From NCBI GenBank assembly GCA_025917655.1, contig CP084608.1, positions 868,001 through 932,000 of the forward strand: a DNA stretch of 64,000 bases. The letters are read 5' to 3'. The notes under the pieces are model-generated. The model was not told the DNA's origin. It saw only the letters and a list, made by a program, of their open reading frames with translations, and searched no databases. Of this stretch, positions 45,390 to 61,500 are shown piece by piece. Origin of the DNA: Chlorella sorokiniana (taxonomy: Eukaryota > Chlorophyta > Trebouxiophyceae > Chlorellales > Chlorellaceae). The position numbers were made by a program, and so were the translations under genes. How positions within the stretch are numbered: the stretch's first letter is position 1; each line of letters begins with the position of its first letter.

Positions 45390-46328
45390 GGCGGCACCGC
45401 AGCAGCTGGAGCCGGGCGGCGCAATGGCCACATGGCTGGCATCCAGCTTGCGTCGCCAGCCACCGCTGGCGTCATGAAACGACACATACTTCCTGGAGCA
45501 CCCCTGACGCAACAACCAGCAGGATGCCACCGCATCGTAGCCGTCCGTTGATGCATAGTTGGCAGCTGCAGAAGGAGCCTGCCCATAGCCATGCCACCCA
45601 CCATCTGCACCCCGCTCAAAACTCTTTGTGCAGCGGCACAGCTGTCAATCCAGCTGGCACACCAATGCCAACCTCATCGTCTCGTTACCATGCTGCCCTC
45701 CGTGAGAGCACTGTTGTCCATTGAACTTCCATTGCCGTTCAACTGATACTCCCCTCTGCCTCTACCCCGCTGTCCAAGTGATTTGATTGTGGCTGCTCCT
45801 TAACACCCTCCTGCTGCTGCCATCTCATCGTGATGCAGTGGATAATGTTTGTGCCCAGTTGTGTCATGTAAGCAGTGCAACAGTGCAAAGCGCGCACATG
45901 AGTCTATCCTCTGCCTTGCTGTCACTGTTGCACCGCAGAGCAAGCCTGACTACAGCGCTTTGTCAGCTGATTATCTACTCAAATGCTTTAAGTGACACCT
46001 ACCACGCGAGGGCAGCAGCAGAGAAGGTTGCATGGGCAGGTGGAAAGGTTCCGCCTGCTGGACGTGTTGGCCCGCTCAGGAGCTCTCCTGCAGCAATCCC
46101 TATCTCAGAACTATACGCCTGCCTACGCCTGAACTCAGCGAGGAAGACCCTTTTCACTCCCGGCTGAGCTTGGCCTGTGATACAGAGCCAGAGCAGCCCG
46201 GCCCCCTTGGAAAGGTGTGGTTCCGCAATTACTTGACCTGCCAGCTGCAGGCTGGCCCACGCTGCCCAGCTTGTTCGGCCGACTTCTGCCTATTCGAGCT
46301 AGCAGGAGTGCAACCACTTTAGATTACG
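45390..46328. other. Intergenic region between MDH and the kleisin gene
   Basis: About 940 bp, the longest clear gap between tandem plus-strand genes. It contains the MDH 3' UTR (TGTAA at 45867-45871) and the RAD21-like promoter. An open frame at 46032-46322 is judged below and not accepted. Confidence 0.45.
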
Positions 46329-49300
46329 ATGTTCTGGTCACATGATTTGCTCGGCAAGAAGACGGCCCTGGGGGCAGTCTGGTGAGACTGGGTGCTGGGC
46401 TTAAGTGGTAGCAGTAGTGCGTTCAAATCGGGCAGCTGCAGGCTTCGTCATCCTAGCTCATTGTGACCACAAGGCAATCCACTGCTTTCAGGATTGCTGC
46501 CCATGGCAAGAAGCTCAACAAAGGGCGCATCATGCAAGTCAATGTGACTGAGGCTTGGTGAGTTCTCCAAGGAAACGGAAATGGCGCGAGATTGACTTTG
46601 TCCACTTCAGTTCATTGCCCACCTGGTTGCCTCTGTTCCCCCACAGCAACAAGGTGATCGACCCAGAGGTTCCTCAGGCGCTTCGCTTGCAAGCAATCCT
46701 TGTGGGCGGCATCGTCATCGTCCATGCTAAACAGCAAGTGGGTGCTAGTTGTTGTGTCCAGGACGGTTGTCTGTGCGCTCAGGTCTCCCTCGACTGCGGC
46801 TGCCCTCATTCACATGTGCACAAATGCCAAAGGCCACCCTGCTTGCTTTGGAGCCTTGCAGGTCTACCTGCTGGAGGATGCGCAAGAGACGCTGGTGAGG
46901 GGGATAGGTCAGCGCACTGTGTTGCCACTATGGGGGCCGCACATGTCAATTGGGATGCGGAGCAATCCATCTCTAGCCATTCTGTGCTGGGTGTAAATGC
47001 CCTGCCCAAATTGATGGCCGCTTGTCTTTTTTCCGCTACCATGCAGCGCCGCCTGCGTGCCATGGACAACGGGGAGGCCGAGGCGCGCAACAGGCTGACG
47101 CTGGGGAGGGCAAGGCGGCGGCGCGGGAGGAGGCCATCACGCTGCCAATGGACGGCGACATGCGCATGCTCAACCTGGGGGACCTCTTCCCCGACTTCCC
47201 AGCACCCGCTTTGAGTGAAGGCGGCACCAGCGGGCGGCGCAGCGGCCAGGTGGGTGCTCCGGAGGGCCAAGCTCAGCAGCTGAAAACTAGGAAAATGGCA
47301 GCTTTCTTGCTGGACCTTGCTGGCCTGTGACTGACAAAACTTCCCTGCTCCCTGAACAGCTGGAGGATGGGCTGTTTGCGATACCCAGCCTCCCTGACGC
47401 GCCCAGTGAAGGCGCTGCTCCCGGCACCAGCAAGCAGGGCCGCCGGGGAAAGGGGCGGCGAGGCAGCAAGGACGCCGCAGCTGCCGCTGAGGGGCGCCAG
47501 GCGGCAGCAGCGGCGGCCTGCTGCAGGCAGGCGGGCGGGAGGAGGTGGAGCTGGCGCTGGAGGGGCTACACCGCCACGATCTGGAGCTCATGTGGGTCCG
47601 CTTGGCTGCTGTCGGCTGGCAGGCTGGCGTGCAGCAACCGACACTAAGCTCTCCTATGCGTGCAGCTGGTGCCCAGCACTGACTTTCTAAGTGACTGAGG
47701 CTGCGTGGGGCTGCTCGATGCTGCAGGGACGGCCCCGAGACCTTTGCGGTGCCCGACCTGGACCAGCTGCCCGGCATGGGCGACTTCTTCCTCATGGGCG
47801 GCGGCGCTGCTGCAGGGGCTGACGGCCAGGGAGGGGCGCTGCCTGGGCTGCAGGACGACCTGCTGCCTGTGCCGGACGGTGAGCAGACATTCTCTGCATG
47901 CATCGACACCGAGGGGTTCCGCAACAAACTTTCTCCTGTGCCCCCCTCTCATTATTTTGAGCATCATGCCCGTCCTGCTCGGAGCAGGCATGGATTATGG
48001 CGTTCCGCCACTGCAGACTGACGCAGAGGAGCGCCAGACAGCCAGCAAGCGCACCGCCAGCACAGAGCGCTCGGGCGGCTCACTTGCGTCACGTGAATCC
48101 GCCGAGGCGCTGGCTGGCGGAGCCTGCGCCGCTGCTGCCGGCCAAGGCGTCAAGGGCGGCAGGCGGCGGGGCGGGGCTGGGCGCCGCCGTGTGAGGCCGA
48201 CGGTGGACGACATCGACACGCTGCAGATCAGGGGGCGGGTGGGCAGGGCTTGTGGTTTGTGTGGGCGAGCAAGAGTGCGCTTCGCCAGTCAGTCAGGCTC
48301 TGCAAGGGCTCCCCAGCGGCTGCCTTGAATGTGACCGTCATCGCCACTGGAAGCTTTCTAGTACTTACCTTCCTGATTGCAAACCCGCAGGACTACCGCG
48401 ACTGGATGGCCGACCGCGCAGACCTCCTGGTGGCACGCCCCCAGCGATCAGCTGTGGTGCCAGGGGCAGGCGCTGCAGGCGACTCCAAGTCTGCACTTGC
48501 GGTAGCAGCCGGCGTTACGCTGCCGCCGGAGCTGCAAGACATATACATGCGCAACGCCACCCTGCCCAAGAGCAAGCAGGCGCAGACGAGTGAGTGCTGG
48601 GCGGTGTGGCTGGGGCGCAAGCTTGGGTTTCGGGCGCACATCATGCAGCGTGAGTTGCACTGGATCAAGGGTGCCTCGTTTCCATTTCACTATTGCCTCT
48701 GCAGAGAGAAGCAAGAGCGGCGCTGCTGCCGAGGCAGGCCTGCAGGATGCCGAGCAGGCAGAGGAGGGCCGCGAGCGGCACCCGTATCAGCTGGAGGAGG
48801 CGCCGCTGCCACAAGACGACGGCGGCTTTTTCGGGCGTTTGGTGCGCTGGATTTGGGGCCATATGGCGCTGTGCCGCTGGCCGAGGCGCCCCGTGGCTAC
48901 CAAGCCAGGGAGGACGGGGAGGAGACGGAGGAGGAGGAGGATTGGGGGAGGGTGGCGGCAATGCCTTCCGCCGCCGCATGCAGCGCGAGCGCGAGCGCCA
49001 GGCTGCGGCTGCCGGCCAGTCCGGCTCAGAAGACGAGCTGGACGTGGAGACTGAGCGGTGGGCTGGTGGCAAGAGGAGTGGGATGTTGAGGCAGCTGGGA
49101 ACATGCTGGAGATGTCATTTTGCCTGCTGATGCAACGCAAGTCCTCGACAATGAAAGCAGGAGGTCATACTGTCCTTTATGCGACCTCCCCACCCTGTGA
49201 TCCTGCAGGCTGCGCGCCGCCCTCAACAGCACCCAGGGCACCGACCCCCTCTTCCTGCAGCACCTGGGGGCCACTCCCGCCTCCGCCGACCCGGCGCGCC

Positions 49301-50435
49301 CGGGATCCAGGCTGGGCAGCAAGCGCACCTCGGGGGGCTGCGCCGCGACTCCGAAGGCGGCGCCCTCTCCGAGAAGTGAGAGCCAGCGGCGGGCCGTCAG
49401 CCAGCCTTCAGCTCACTTTCAGTCTCAGCGCTGCTGCTTGCGTACATGTGCCCCATCCCAGCCAGGCTGGTAATCGTGCCCATGGCGCCCCCTCTGCCCA
49501 CCTGCCAGGTCCTCTGAGCGCCGCAGCGGCGGACGCCTTTCCGACCTGCTGGAGGTTGGCGGCGGCGGCGAGGACCTGGGGGCCATGCTGCCAGCGGTGG
49601 GAGAGGACGAGCCTTTCCTTGAAGAGGAGGAGGAAGAGGGCAGCCGCAAGCGCCGCCGCACGGTGAGCTCAAGAGTCCAGTTGATGTTGCACGGTCTGTA
49701 TATTGCGTCAGGTACTAACCGCTGAGCACAGGGCAGATTTGTGCCGGCAACAAGCAAGGTTCTCTTGCGCTGCTCAATCTTCTGCAGGGCGATGTTCGGG
49801 CCAGCGCCGGCAGCGGCCTGTCCCAGTTTGAGCTGCAGGAGGCGTCAGGCCCAACCCAGGAGCTGGATGGCGGCCCGCTGGGCGGCGCAGTGCCACTGCA
49901 GAAGCAGACGGTGGCCTTTGTCAGGTGCACAGCCGGCACTGCCCCTACACATTCCTAGCACTTGAGCTTAAGCAGCCTGCCCCTTCAAATCAGTGCATGG
50001 TTCCGGCCTCATTGCCCCTCCCTCTTCTTGTTCTTGCAGCGTCATGCGCTCACGCTTTGAGGCTGTCCAAGCCCAGCATGGGGGATGAGGGCGACGCGGC
50101 CACAGACCCCTGCCACCTGTCATTCTTCGAGCTGGCGGCGCGGCTCAGCCGCAAGGACGCCGCAAAGCTGTTCTACCAGACCCTGCAGGCATGGCACAGA
50201 TGCTGCAGGACTTCGCAGCTGCTTGGAATCTGTGCTGTCTGCAAAAGGCTGGGAACAGCTTGCAACAGGCAGCCACTCTGCCGCAGGCTGCCTCAGCCCC
50301 CACCTCCAGCCGCCTTCATTACATCCCTCTATTCCGGTCGCTCCTGCCCTGCAGGCCCGCTCCCACGGATTCCTCAACACCCACCAGGAGGAGCCCTATG
50401 GCGACATCACACTCACCCGCGGCCCGCACCTGTGA
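46329..50435 (+). CDS. RAD21/REC8-family cohesin kleisin subunit
   Basis: The kleisin closes the SMC1-SMC3 cohesin ring. The N-terminal SMC3-binding region starts MFWSHDLLGKKTALGAVW, joined to IAAHGKKLNKGRIMQVNVTE, ACNKVIDPEVPQALRLQAIL, GGIVIVHAKQQ and VYLLEDAQETLRRLRAM, closely matching RAD21 order. A long, low-complexity middle follows: TLPMDGDMRMLNLGDLFPDF, LEDGLFAIPSLPDAPSE, FAVPDLDQLPGMGDFFLMGG, VRPTVDDIDTLQIRGR and DYRDWMADRADLLV. The C-terminal winged helix that binds SMC1 is clear: PCHLSFFELAARLSRKDAAK, LFYQTLQARSHGFLNTHQ and EEPYGDITLTRG, ending at 50435. Whether mitotic RAD21 or meiotic REC8 cannot be settled here. Frame break near 47105. No neighbour suggests shared regulation. Confidence 0.88.
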
Positions 50436-50736
50436 GGCTGGGCTGGGCAGCATGTGCCGCTGGTGCACCGACAACTCGCAGAGTCAGTCAGTGTGCAGCA
50501 AAAATGGGATGAACGCAGTGCCCCCTCTACCTGCATAAACTGAACCTCACAGCAACATGTGCACCCAGTGCATGCATGCGACTCAAAAACCAAAACTTTA
50601 CAGGGAAGCTCTTGGCGTTTTGCAACAGTAGAAGTAGAGAGGTTAAAAACAGGATGTTAATGGCGTTCACAAAGGATCAGCGGCATCCGCCTCACGGTCG
50701 TTCACAGCGTATCCCGTGCACGTTGCGGTGACGTTG
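50436..50736. other. Convergent 3' intergenic region
   Basis: About 300 bp between the kleisin stop and the class III ADH stop. TTACA at 50598-50602 is a possible poly(A) signal for the ADH gene. Confidence 0.5.
50598..50602 (-). terminator. Candidate TGTAA polyadenylation signal of class III ADH
   Basis: TTACA on the plus strand, about 135 nt past the ADH stop. Confidence 0.3.
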
Positions 50737-54559
<3,823 letters not shown>

Positions 54560-55405
54560 ATGGCTGAGCTGCCTACGACCGACTTGTGCGACAAGCACAT
54601 CCAGACTCCAGTGGATGTCATTGCCGAAACTCCGATCAGCATCGTGCGACCCGGCTTGTTACAGTGAGCCTTTGTTGCATAGCGCTCATAGTGTCGGCCG
54701 ATAGCCCCCTGCCGGCCCCACGAGCCAGCGCAGCGCGTCTGTTGCCCGCTGCCTCATGCAGAGACTTTGGCGGCCGCAGGCGCTTCCACGGCCAGGCGGT
54801 GACGGTGAAGTGCTTTGAGAGCAACGTGCTGATCAGCCAGCTGTTGGACACGCCGGGCCAGGGCCGCGTGCTGGTGGCAGATGCCGGCGGCAGCCTGCGG
54901 TGAGGGGGGCGACTGGTCCTGCTGGCTGCACTGTTGCTGTACAACCGCTTCACAGCACCATGTTTGGGTGTGAGGTTCCCAGAAGCTCGTCTGCATGCCT
55001 GCAGGTGCGCCGTGCTGGGCGGCAGGCTGGCCGGGCTGGCAGCGCAGAACGGGTGGGCCGGCATCGTGATCAACGGCTGCGTGCGGGACAGCGCGGCGCT
55101 GGCGCAGCTGCCCGTCGGCATCAAGGCGCTGGCGCCCTGCCCCCTCAGGAGCAGCAAGCGCGACCCCGGCCTCAAAGCGGTGAGTGGCTGCGTGCAGGCA
55201 GTGCTCCCGTCATGCCGTTGTACGCAACAACTGCCCTCCCACCGCTTCCCCTGCCCCAACCCTGACCCGACCCGCCACGCTCATCTTTGCTTCCTGCCAT
55301 GGCCAGGTGCGCGTCATCATTGGCGGCGCGCAGGTACGGCCGGGGGACCATGTGTACTGCGACGAGGACGGCTGCATTTTCAGCAGGGAGGAGCTCACCC
55401 TGTGA
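54560..55405 (+). CDS. RraA-family protein (RNase E regulator-like / HMG aldolase-like)
   Basis: Member of the RraA fold, which includes E. coli RraA and 4-hydroxy-4-methyl-2-oxoglutarate aldolases or oxaloacetate decarboxylases. Exon 1 (54560-54663) reads [20 protein letters not shown] and ends before a GTGAG donor; exon 2 from 54762 continues [40 protein letters not shown] and [20 protein letters not shown]. The active-site-like motif [17 protein letters not shown] and [20 protein letters not shown] follow; the end is [37 protein letters not shown] with its Arg-Asp pair matches the RraA and plant RraA-like group. There is no transit peptide from this start, so it is probably cytosolic. About 160 residues, normal for the family, with no frame break. 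Confidence 0.9.
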
Positions 55406-55764
55406 GGCGCTCAGGATGCATTTGTCCTTCTCGTTCATGACCTCAACACACACATAGCCTGATTCATGGCTGAGGATCGCAGATTATCGGCATGCAGCTA
55501 CACTGGTGTTCCCTTTTGTCGTCGCTGGTCCCTGCAGCTTGGCTTTTGATTTGATGCCGCCCTTTTTGCTCCTGCACCCGCTGCGCACCTTTTTGATCTG
55601 CTGGCACAGCATCTATGTACTGCCTGCCTGTGAATGCGTTACAGGCATGCGCAGCCAAGCAGGGTGCACGAACAAGCACAGACAGGGGTCACACTGTGCC
55701 AACAAGGGGCGGCATCGGGGTCTGCGGCAGGCGAGCATGCCGCTCCATCACGCCACGCTCGCCT
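55406..55764. other. Convergent 3' intergenic region
   Basis: Between RraA and the next minus-strand gene. No gene seen. TTACA at 55639-55643 may be the poly(A) signal of the minus-strand gene, about 122 nt past its stop. Confidence 0.45.
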
Positions 55765-58208
55765 TCAGCGCGCGATGTTCTCTGGCAGGGCGAGGCGCTT
55801 GAGCAGGCGCTTCACAAACACCACCTTGCGCTCGTGGGGCCAGTTGGGGTTGGCCTGCAGGCGCAGGAGCATAGAACTGCCGGCCTCAGCCCCATAACTT
55901 TCCTCACAACCGCAGCCCCTCCTGGTGCGCTTGGTTTCCTGCCAGCCGCGCCTCCCCTGGTCAGCCACTCCCTGCCAGCAGCAGGTCAGCCATGCCAGGC
56001 AGGCGCCAGCTGGGTGCCAGCTAGCAGGTCGGCCATCAGCCCCCACCTGCAGCACCGCAATCTTCTCCTGCGCCGCCCGGTAGTTGGGGTGGTCCCGCGG
56101 CAGCGCGCGGTCCAGCATCGCCTGCAGGCGCGCGGCGCGGGCGAGGTGGTCGGGCAGCACGGGGGCGGTGGCGGCGGCCCACTCGGCGCGCATGCGGGGA
56201 TGGCGGCCGCCTTGGCCGCATCAAACTCCTCGTCGGTCTGCAGTGGGGGTGGTTGCAGGGTGCCCTATAACTAATCCTAGTAACACCCAACCCCGCCAGG
56301 TTCACTTAGGTACACAGGTGACTGCAAGTGCTCGCAGGCTCTCGTGTTGGGAGCGGGCTCGCTGGCCAGCCGTGCTGCCATGCTGGCACGATGCACAGGT
56401 CGCAAGCACCTACAAACCCGTGCAGGCCCCCCCAATCACCAAGCCCGACGCCAGCGCCTGCCCCCGCATCTCCTCCAGCTCCGCCGCCAGCTCCTCCTCG
56501 CTGGGCGGCGGCGGGGGGGGGCGGCTGCCGCGCAGCTGCGGCATGCTGCCCAGGCTTGCCATGAGGTCGTAGTCGGGGTCGGCCTCGATCTGCACGCAGG
56601 ATGCAACGACAGTGGTGAAATTGCAAGGGGAGGAACGGCAGCACGACATACACACGAGAGTGGGAAGCGAGTGGGCGCGCCAGTGTGGATGTGTGCTCCA
56701 GGCACTACCCAGACCACCGGCGGAGCAAGCAGCCCTGCGCGGCGGCTGCAGACACTCACCGCAGCCCGCACCGCCGCCTTGGATTCGCGTCGCCGCTCGT
56801 CGTTCAACAGCACCGCCGCCAGCCTGTCGGCCAGCTCATTCTGCTCCTCCACATCCATTTCGCCTGCAGGCAGCCCACCAAATATGATGCTGCTCTTTGT
56901 CTGGGCGAGGCGGCAACTGCCGCCAAGCACAGTCCAGGGGGACGGCAATATGCGGGTGCCCTCAAGAGGGCAGAAGCCCCCCTCACCCGAGGTGAACCGC
57001 CGCCACTCCCGGGCGAGACGTAGTAGCGCAGCAGGCGGAGGTTGTCGGTGTTGGCGTAGTTGGCAATGTCGCCCAGCACCTCCTGCATGGTGCGCCCCAG
57101 GAGGTGACGTGGCGGGAAGTCATGGCGAGAACGGTTGCTTGGCAGCAAGCCGGCCACGCACGGCACAGAGTGGGGAGTGAGCAGCGGAGGCCGGCATGCT
57201 GCGGCAGCACTCCCCTGGCCCGGCAGGCGCGCAAGGGCAGCAGCGCCGCACCTTGAGCGGGATGGCTGGGGCGCTGGGGTCGGCGGCGCTGCGCAGCGCG
57301 TAAGTGAAGCTGGTGAGCAGGTTGTGAGGGGTGTCCATCAGGTGCGCGGGCACGTCGCCGCCGCCTTGCTGCGTGCTCTCAAACTTGCCGTCGTCATCGC
57401 CGCCCCGCTGCCCCTGGCGCGGCCGCCCCGCCCCCGCCCCCGCCGCTGCGTGCTGTCCAGCAGGGCCGACATGGCGCCGGGCTGCCGCACGCTGCCGCCG
57501 CTGCCTGCGTTGCCGCTGCTTGTGGCGGTCTCTGCATCATGACCAGCTTGGGGTGGCTGCCAACGATCGCCCTGCACAAACACGGCGAAGGTGAGAAGAG
57601 CTCCGGCACAGGCGCTCACGGCAGCGCTGGCGGCGGCGGCGGCTGCCACCCACCAGTGATCGCTGCTGTCCCTGCGTCTTGCGGGCCGTGTTTTCGGGAG
57701 CCACCGAAGTGCCGCTTTGGGCGCTTGATGAGTCGCCGCTGCTATTGGCCGGCGCTGGGGACCCGCCGATGGCAGCTTCCCCGGCTGCATCTGCGGCTGT
57801 GCTCAACGATCTCTGACAATTACACGTGCCGCGATACAGCTGCTGCAGCAAGGGCAGCGCCCCCTGCCAACCCGACCAAGCTGGGTGGACGACATGCCGG
57901 CGCCTTCGGGGCCAACAAAGAAGTATTGAGTCGTGCAGCGATGATAGAAACTCGCGAACGCATCTAACAGGACCAAGCACATTGACGGGTGGGGCAGGCC
58001 GGGCGGATACGGCGCAGCATGACGGTCGCCCCCGACTGCCGGCTGCAGATGAAGGAGCAGGAACTGAGTGATCATGACCCTGCCACTTCAACGAAACATG
58101 AACTACACGTTGTGATGAGCTGCATGTCTGCAGTCTGTAGAGATTTAGTCGGGAAACACCAGAATACTTCATTCCGCAGGAGGCAAAGCTTCCCGCTGTG
58201 TCATGCAC
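55765..58208 (-). CDS. Unknown protein with one predicted transmembrane segment, 5' end unresolved
   Basis: No family recognised. Reading down the minus strand: a frame containing QRSLSTAADAAGEAAIGGS and PENTARKTQGQQR, which looks like the end of an organelle presequence; then, in a shifted frame, [31 protein letters not shown], a clear single transmembrane helix; DDDGKFESTQQGGG, MDTPHNLLTSFTYALRSAAD, TMQEVLGDIANYANTDNLRL LRYYVS, EMDVEEQNELADRLAAVLLN, IEADPDYDLMASLGSMPQLR, PPPPPPSEEELAAELEEM, FAAAxx-type helices, MLDRALPRDHPNYRAAQEKI, and the end ERKVVFVKRLLKRLALPENI. This suggests an organelle-membrane protein with a soluble, acidic, helical C-terminal part. The upper limit is the farthest in-frame ATG; the real start may be nearer 58000. 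Head-to-head with the exonuclease-ATPase gene. Confidence 0.55.
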
Positions 58209-58528
58209 GTTCCCGGCGGCTGTTCCCTTGAGTTAGACTTGCAGAGTATCTCCACTCACCCATGATACTCGGCTTTTGGTTCTAGTAGCTTTCAAATGCG
58301 GCATTCGATCTCTCCGTACATCCTCCGTACTGCGAGCTACCCGTGTTGGCTGTGTTGAGGTCATCGACCACTCAAACCCCCCTCGTCCCCCATGTAAGCG
58401 AACAGCAACAGCTCCAACAGCTCCCCGATCGCGCATAGATGGTCGCCTCCGGTTAGTCTGCCCCCGACGTCTCACGCCATCAAAAGCACAAACAAACTCA
58501 TACTCACCGCTTCATATTGCAAATGCAG

Positions 58529-61500
58529 GAATAGCTCCAGAGCGCGTGGATTTGGGAGGAGCCGCGCCTGCCGACGTGCACGCCGCCGTTGACAGGCTTC
58601 AGTCGTTATTGATTGAAGCGAGCAGTTTGCCACCCTCACCGGGCCAGTATGACACCTCTGTCCATCTCCCCTGCACTTTGTTGGGGTGCTTGATACAACG
58701 CGGTCTCAAGCAGCGGCCTGATGGGCAGCATGAGATGCATGCAGTGCATGTTGCGCAGCTTGGCGAGGAGCTGCATGCTGCCCTGGACAGAAGGCCTGAT
58801 ATCAAGGCAGCGTACAAGCGGGGCTCGCTGGAGAAACTGCTGGAAGCCTTGCAAGATGCCAAACTGGTCAGCATCCTGACACCGACTCCCCATACCAAGT
58901 ACGTCATGGGGCATGTGCAGCACCTGTTGCAGCTTCCTCTGGATGGAAGTCCACAGCAGCAGGAGGTAGAGCCAGAACGGCAACAGCAAGCGGGAAGCGG
59001 GCTTGCTGTGCGCTTCTCATCAGAAGGGCTCCCCTGCATCGATTTTACCCTGGAAGATGTTTCCGGCCTTGTGCTTGCCAGCAAATCGTACAGTCCAGCA
59101 GCCCTGGCTTATTTTATAAATCCGTCATTGCTGAAGGCTCTTAAAGGTGGGTGCACAGCACAGCGCTGTCAGGGTTCCTACCACTGTTCTGGCTCCATGC
59201 AGTTTCAAGCCTCCTTAAATGCAAGTGCAGGGCCATCAAACACTGTCCAGGCATTTGCGTTGGGTACCTTGCTTAGGCTGGGCCTTGCGAGAGTGGACGA
59301 GTCTACTCAGCATGGCCAGCGCTTCCGACTCAGCGCTGTTCCACTGGGATCTGCGGCTGAGTCGGCCCTTGTGGAGGCCTTGAGGAAGAAGTCTGCAGTA
59401 CAGCTAAAATGCTATCGCACACAGTACAACAGCAACATGCTGGCAGTTGTCAGCGACCCAGCATGCAGCAGCTTGGTACTGCTGCACCAGCAAGGTGGGC
59501 AGCAGTACGCGCTGCTGCTGCTGGACAAGCTGATGGCCAGGCTGGGATTGCCCAGAGCTGGAAACACCGGCGGCAGCAGCACCAGCGCAGCGGCAGCGGT
59601 GACTGGATCAACCTCTTCGCCGGCAGTCACGCCGGCCACGCCAGCTCTGGCCCCTGCAGCTCCTGCGCGTCCTCCCCCACCCCCGCCCAGCAGCATGCCA
59701 GAGGCGCAGCTAGTCACCAGCGAGCTGCAGGCAGCAGCGGCCGTAGCAGAGCTGCTGAGGGCGGGCGAGGTGGCCATGGACTGCGAGGGGGAGCTGCGCC
59801 GCGACGGCAGCGTTTCGCTGATCCAGCTCTACGCTCCTGCCTCTGCTGCTGCACCTGCTAGCCCCTGCTTCGTGTTTGACCTGGGAGGCATGCAGCGCAC
59901 GGAGCGGGAGGCGGTGCTGGCACGCCTTCAGGGCCTGCTGGAGAGCCCAGACGTCGTGAAGGCGAGCGATGTTGCCGGGCTATCTGCTGGCCTGTGTGCC
60001 GTTAAGTTACAGTGTGGGAAGTGTTGCCCACTCCACAACTCAGTTCCATCTATGCACCTGGCCAACAGGTGCTGCACGACTGCCGGGCCGACTGCGAGGC
60101 GCTCTTCTACCAGCACAGCATCCGCTGCGCCCCTGTGTGGGACACCCAGGTGCCGCTCCTAGGCTGCCCGGCCTAGCGCTGCAATGCCTCACAGGCACTG
60201 CACCCTGTTAGGCATTGCGCCCTGCCTGCATGCCTGGCCTCTCCTCAGCCTGGTCAGTCCCACACCCTTTGCAGGTTGCTCACGGCCTGCTCCAGTTCCT
60301 GTCCAGCCTTGGCGGTTCCGGCGCCGCCGATGGCATCAATGGGCCGGCGGGGCTGAACGTGATGCTGGAGGCGATGCGGCTGCCGCCCAACCCGCTGAAG
60401 AGGGTCATGCACGGCCGCATGGAGCGCGACCCAGCCCTGTTCCAGCGGCGGCCGCTGGAGGCCCAGGTGCTGCGCTATGCAGGTGTGATGCCAGGAGGCT
60501 GCTGGACTGGAAGCTGCCCGAACTTGCCAGCCACAGACCGGACAAGTGGTGGGCAAGGCATGGCTGCAGCTTTCCTGCCTAAGGGCTGCCCCCTCCCTTC
60601 CGCCCGCCGCAGTGGCCGACGTGTGGCAGCTGCTGCCTGCCAAGGCGCGGCTGACGGCCGAGCTGGGCCCTGCAGCTGCGGGGCGGGCGGCAGCACTCAG
60701 CCGCGCCTACTCCGAGTGGCTGCTGGACCCGGCCGACCGCTCCTGCTCCGCCCCAAGCGGCAGCTACGCGGCAGCTGTACAGCTGCCGCTGGGCAAGGAC
60801 ATGGAGCTGTCCCTCGATGCCCCGCACTACCGACCCACGTGAGCCCGCGCTGCAGCTGCAGCTCCACAATTGCTGGGTAGAGCGAGCCATCCCTGCATTT
60901 TGCCATGTCGGCATGCACCACCCTGCACTGCTCACTGGGCAGCCAGCGCTCCTGTGCAGCTACTCTCCCGCGCTGGAGCCAGGCTTGGCTGCTGACGACG
61001 GCCAGCCCTCCGGGTCGGCCCAGCGCGCGCAGCAGCAGGACCAGCCCACTGCAGCAGAGGATCCAGAGACGCAAATGGTGCTGGAGCTGTTCCCTGACCG
61101 CGTGCGCTGCGCCATCGTGGCCAAGCTGGAGGAGGAGGCGGCGGCGGAGGCCGCTGCTGCAGCTGCCGCCAGTGCTGCTGGCGGGCAGGGGCAGCCTGAT
61201 GCCGCCCAGGATGCGGCTGAGGACATCATGGATGAGGGCAGCGAGAGCGGCGGAAGCTCCAGCCCCGGATGAGCCTGAGCAACAGCGCATTCGACCTGGC
61301 GTCCCAGGGCAGCGCCGGCGACGGCAGCGGCAGCAGTGGCGGCGTTCCCGCCGCCAGCCGGTGCAGCTGGTCGAGGTGGTGGTGGATGGGGGCGCCCCGT
61401 CAGGCTGCGCCTGGCCAGCCGCAAGGAGCTGCAGCTGGAAGAGGAGCTTGGGGTGGAGGTGAGGGGGGCCGGCTACGGCCTGTGCGCTGCTCATTAACAA

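Noticed and set aside
46032-46322. Open frame with PLGKVWFRNYL, resembling the start of a RAD21 protein
   Set aside because: Similar to the kleisin motif only over a few residues. The true N-terminus (MFWSHDLLGKKTALGAVW) with correct splicing begins at 46329, and the rest of this frame has no kleisin features.
46420-46445. GTTCAAATC, similar to a tRNA T-arm
   Set aside because: No matching acceptor stem, anticodon arm or CCA-proximal pairing around it.
60780-60960. Exonuclease and ATPase as two separate tandem genes
   Set aside because: The apparent stop coincides with a good splice donor and the next acceptor restores frame into the linker. A single gene is simpler, though not proven without RNA evidence.
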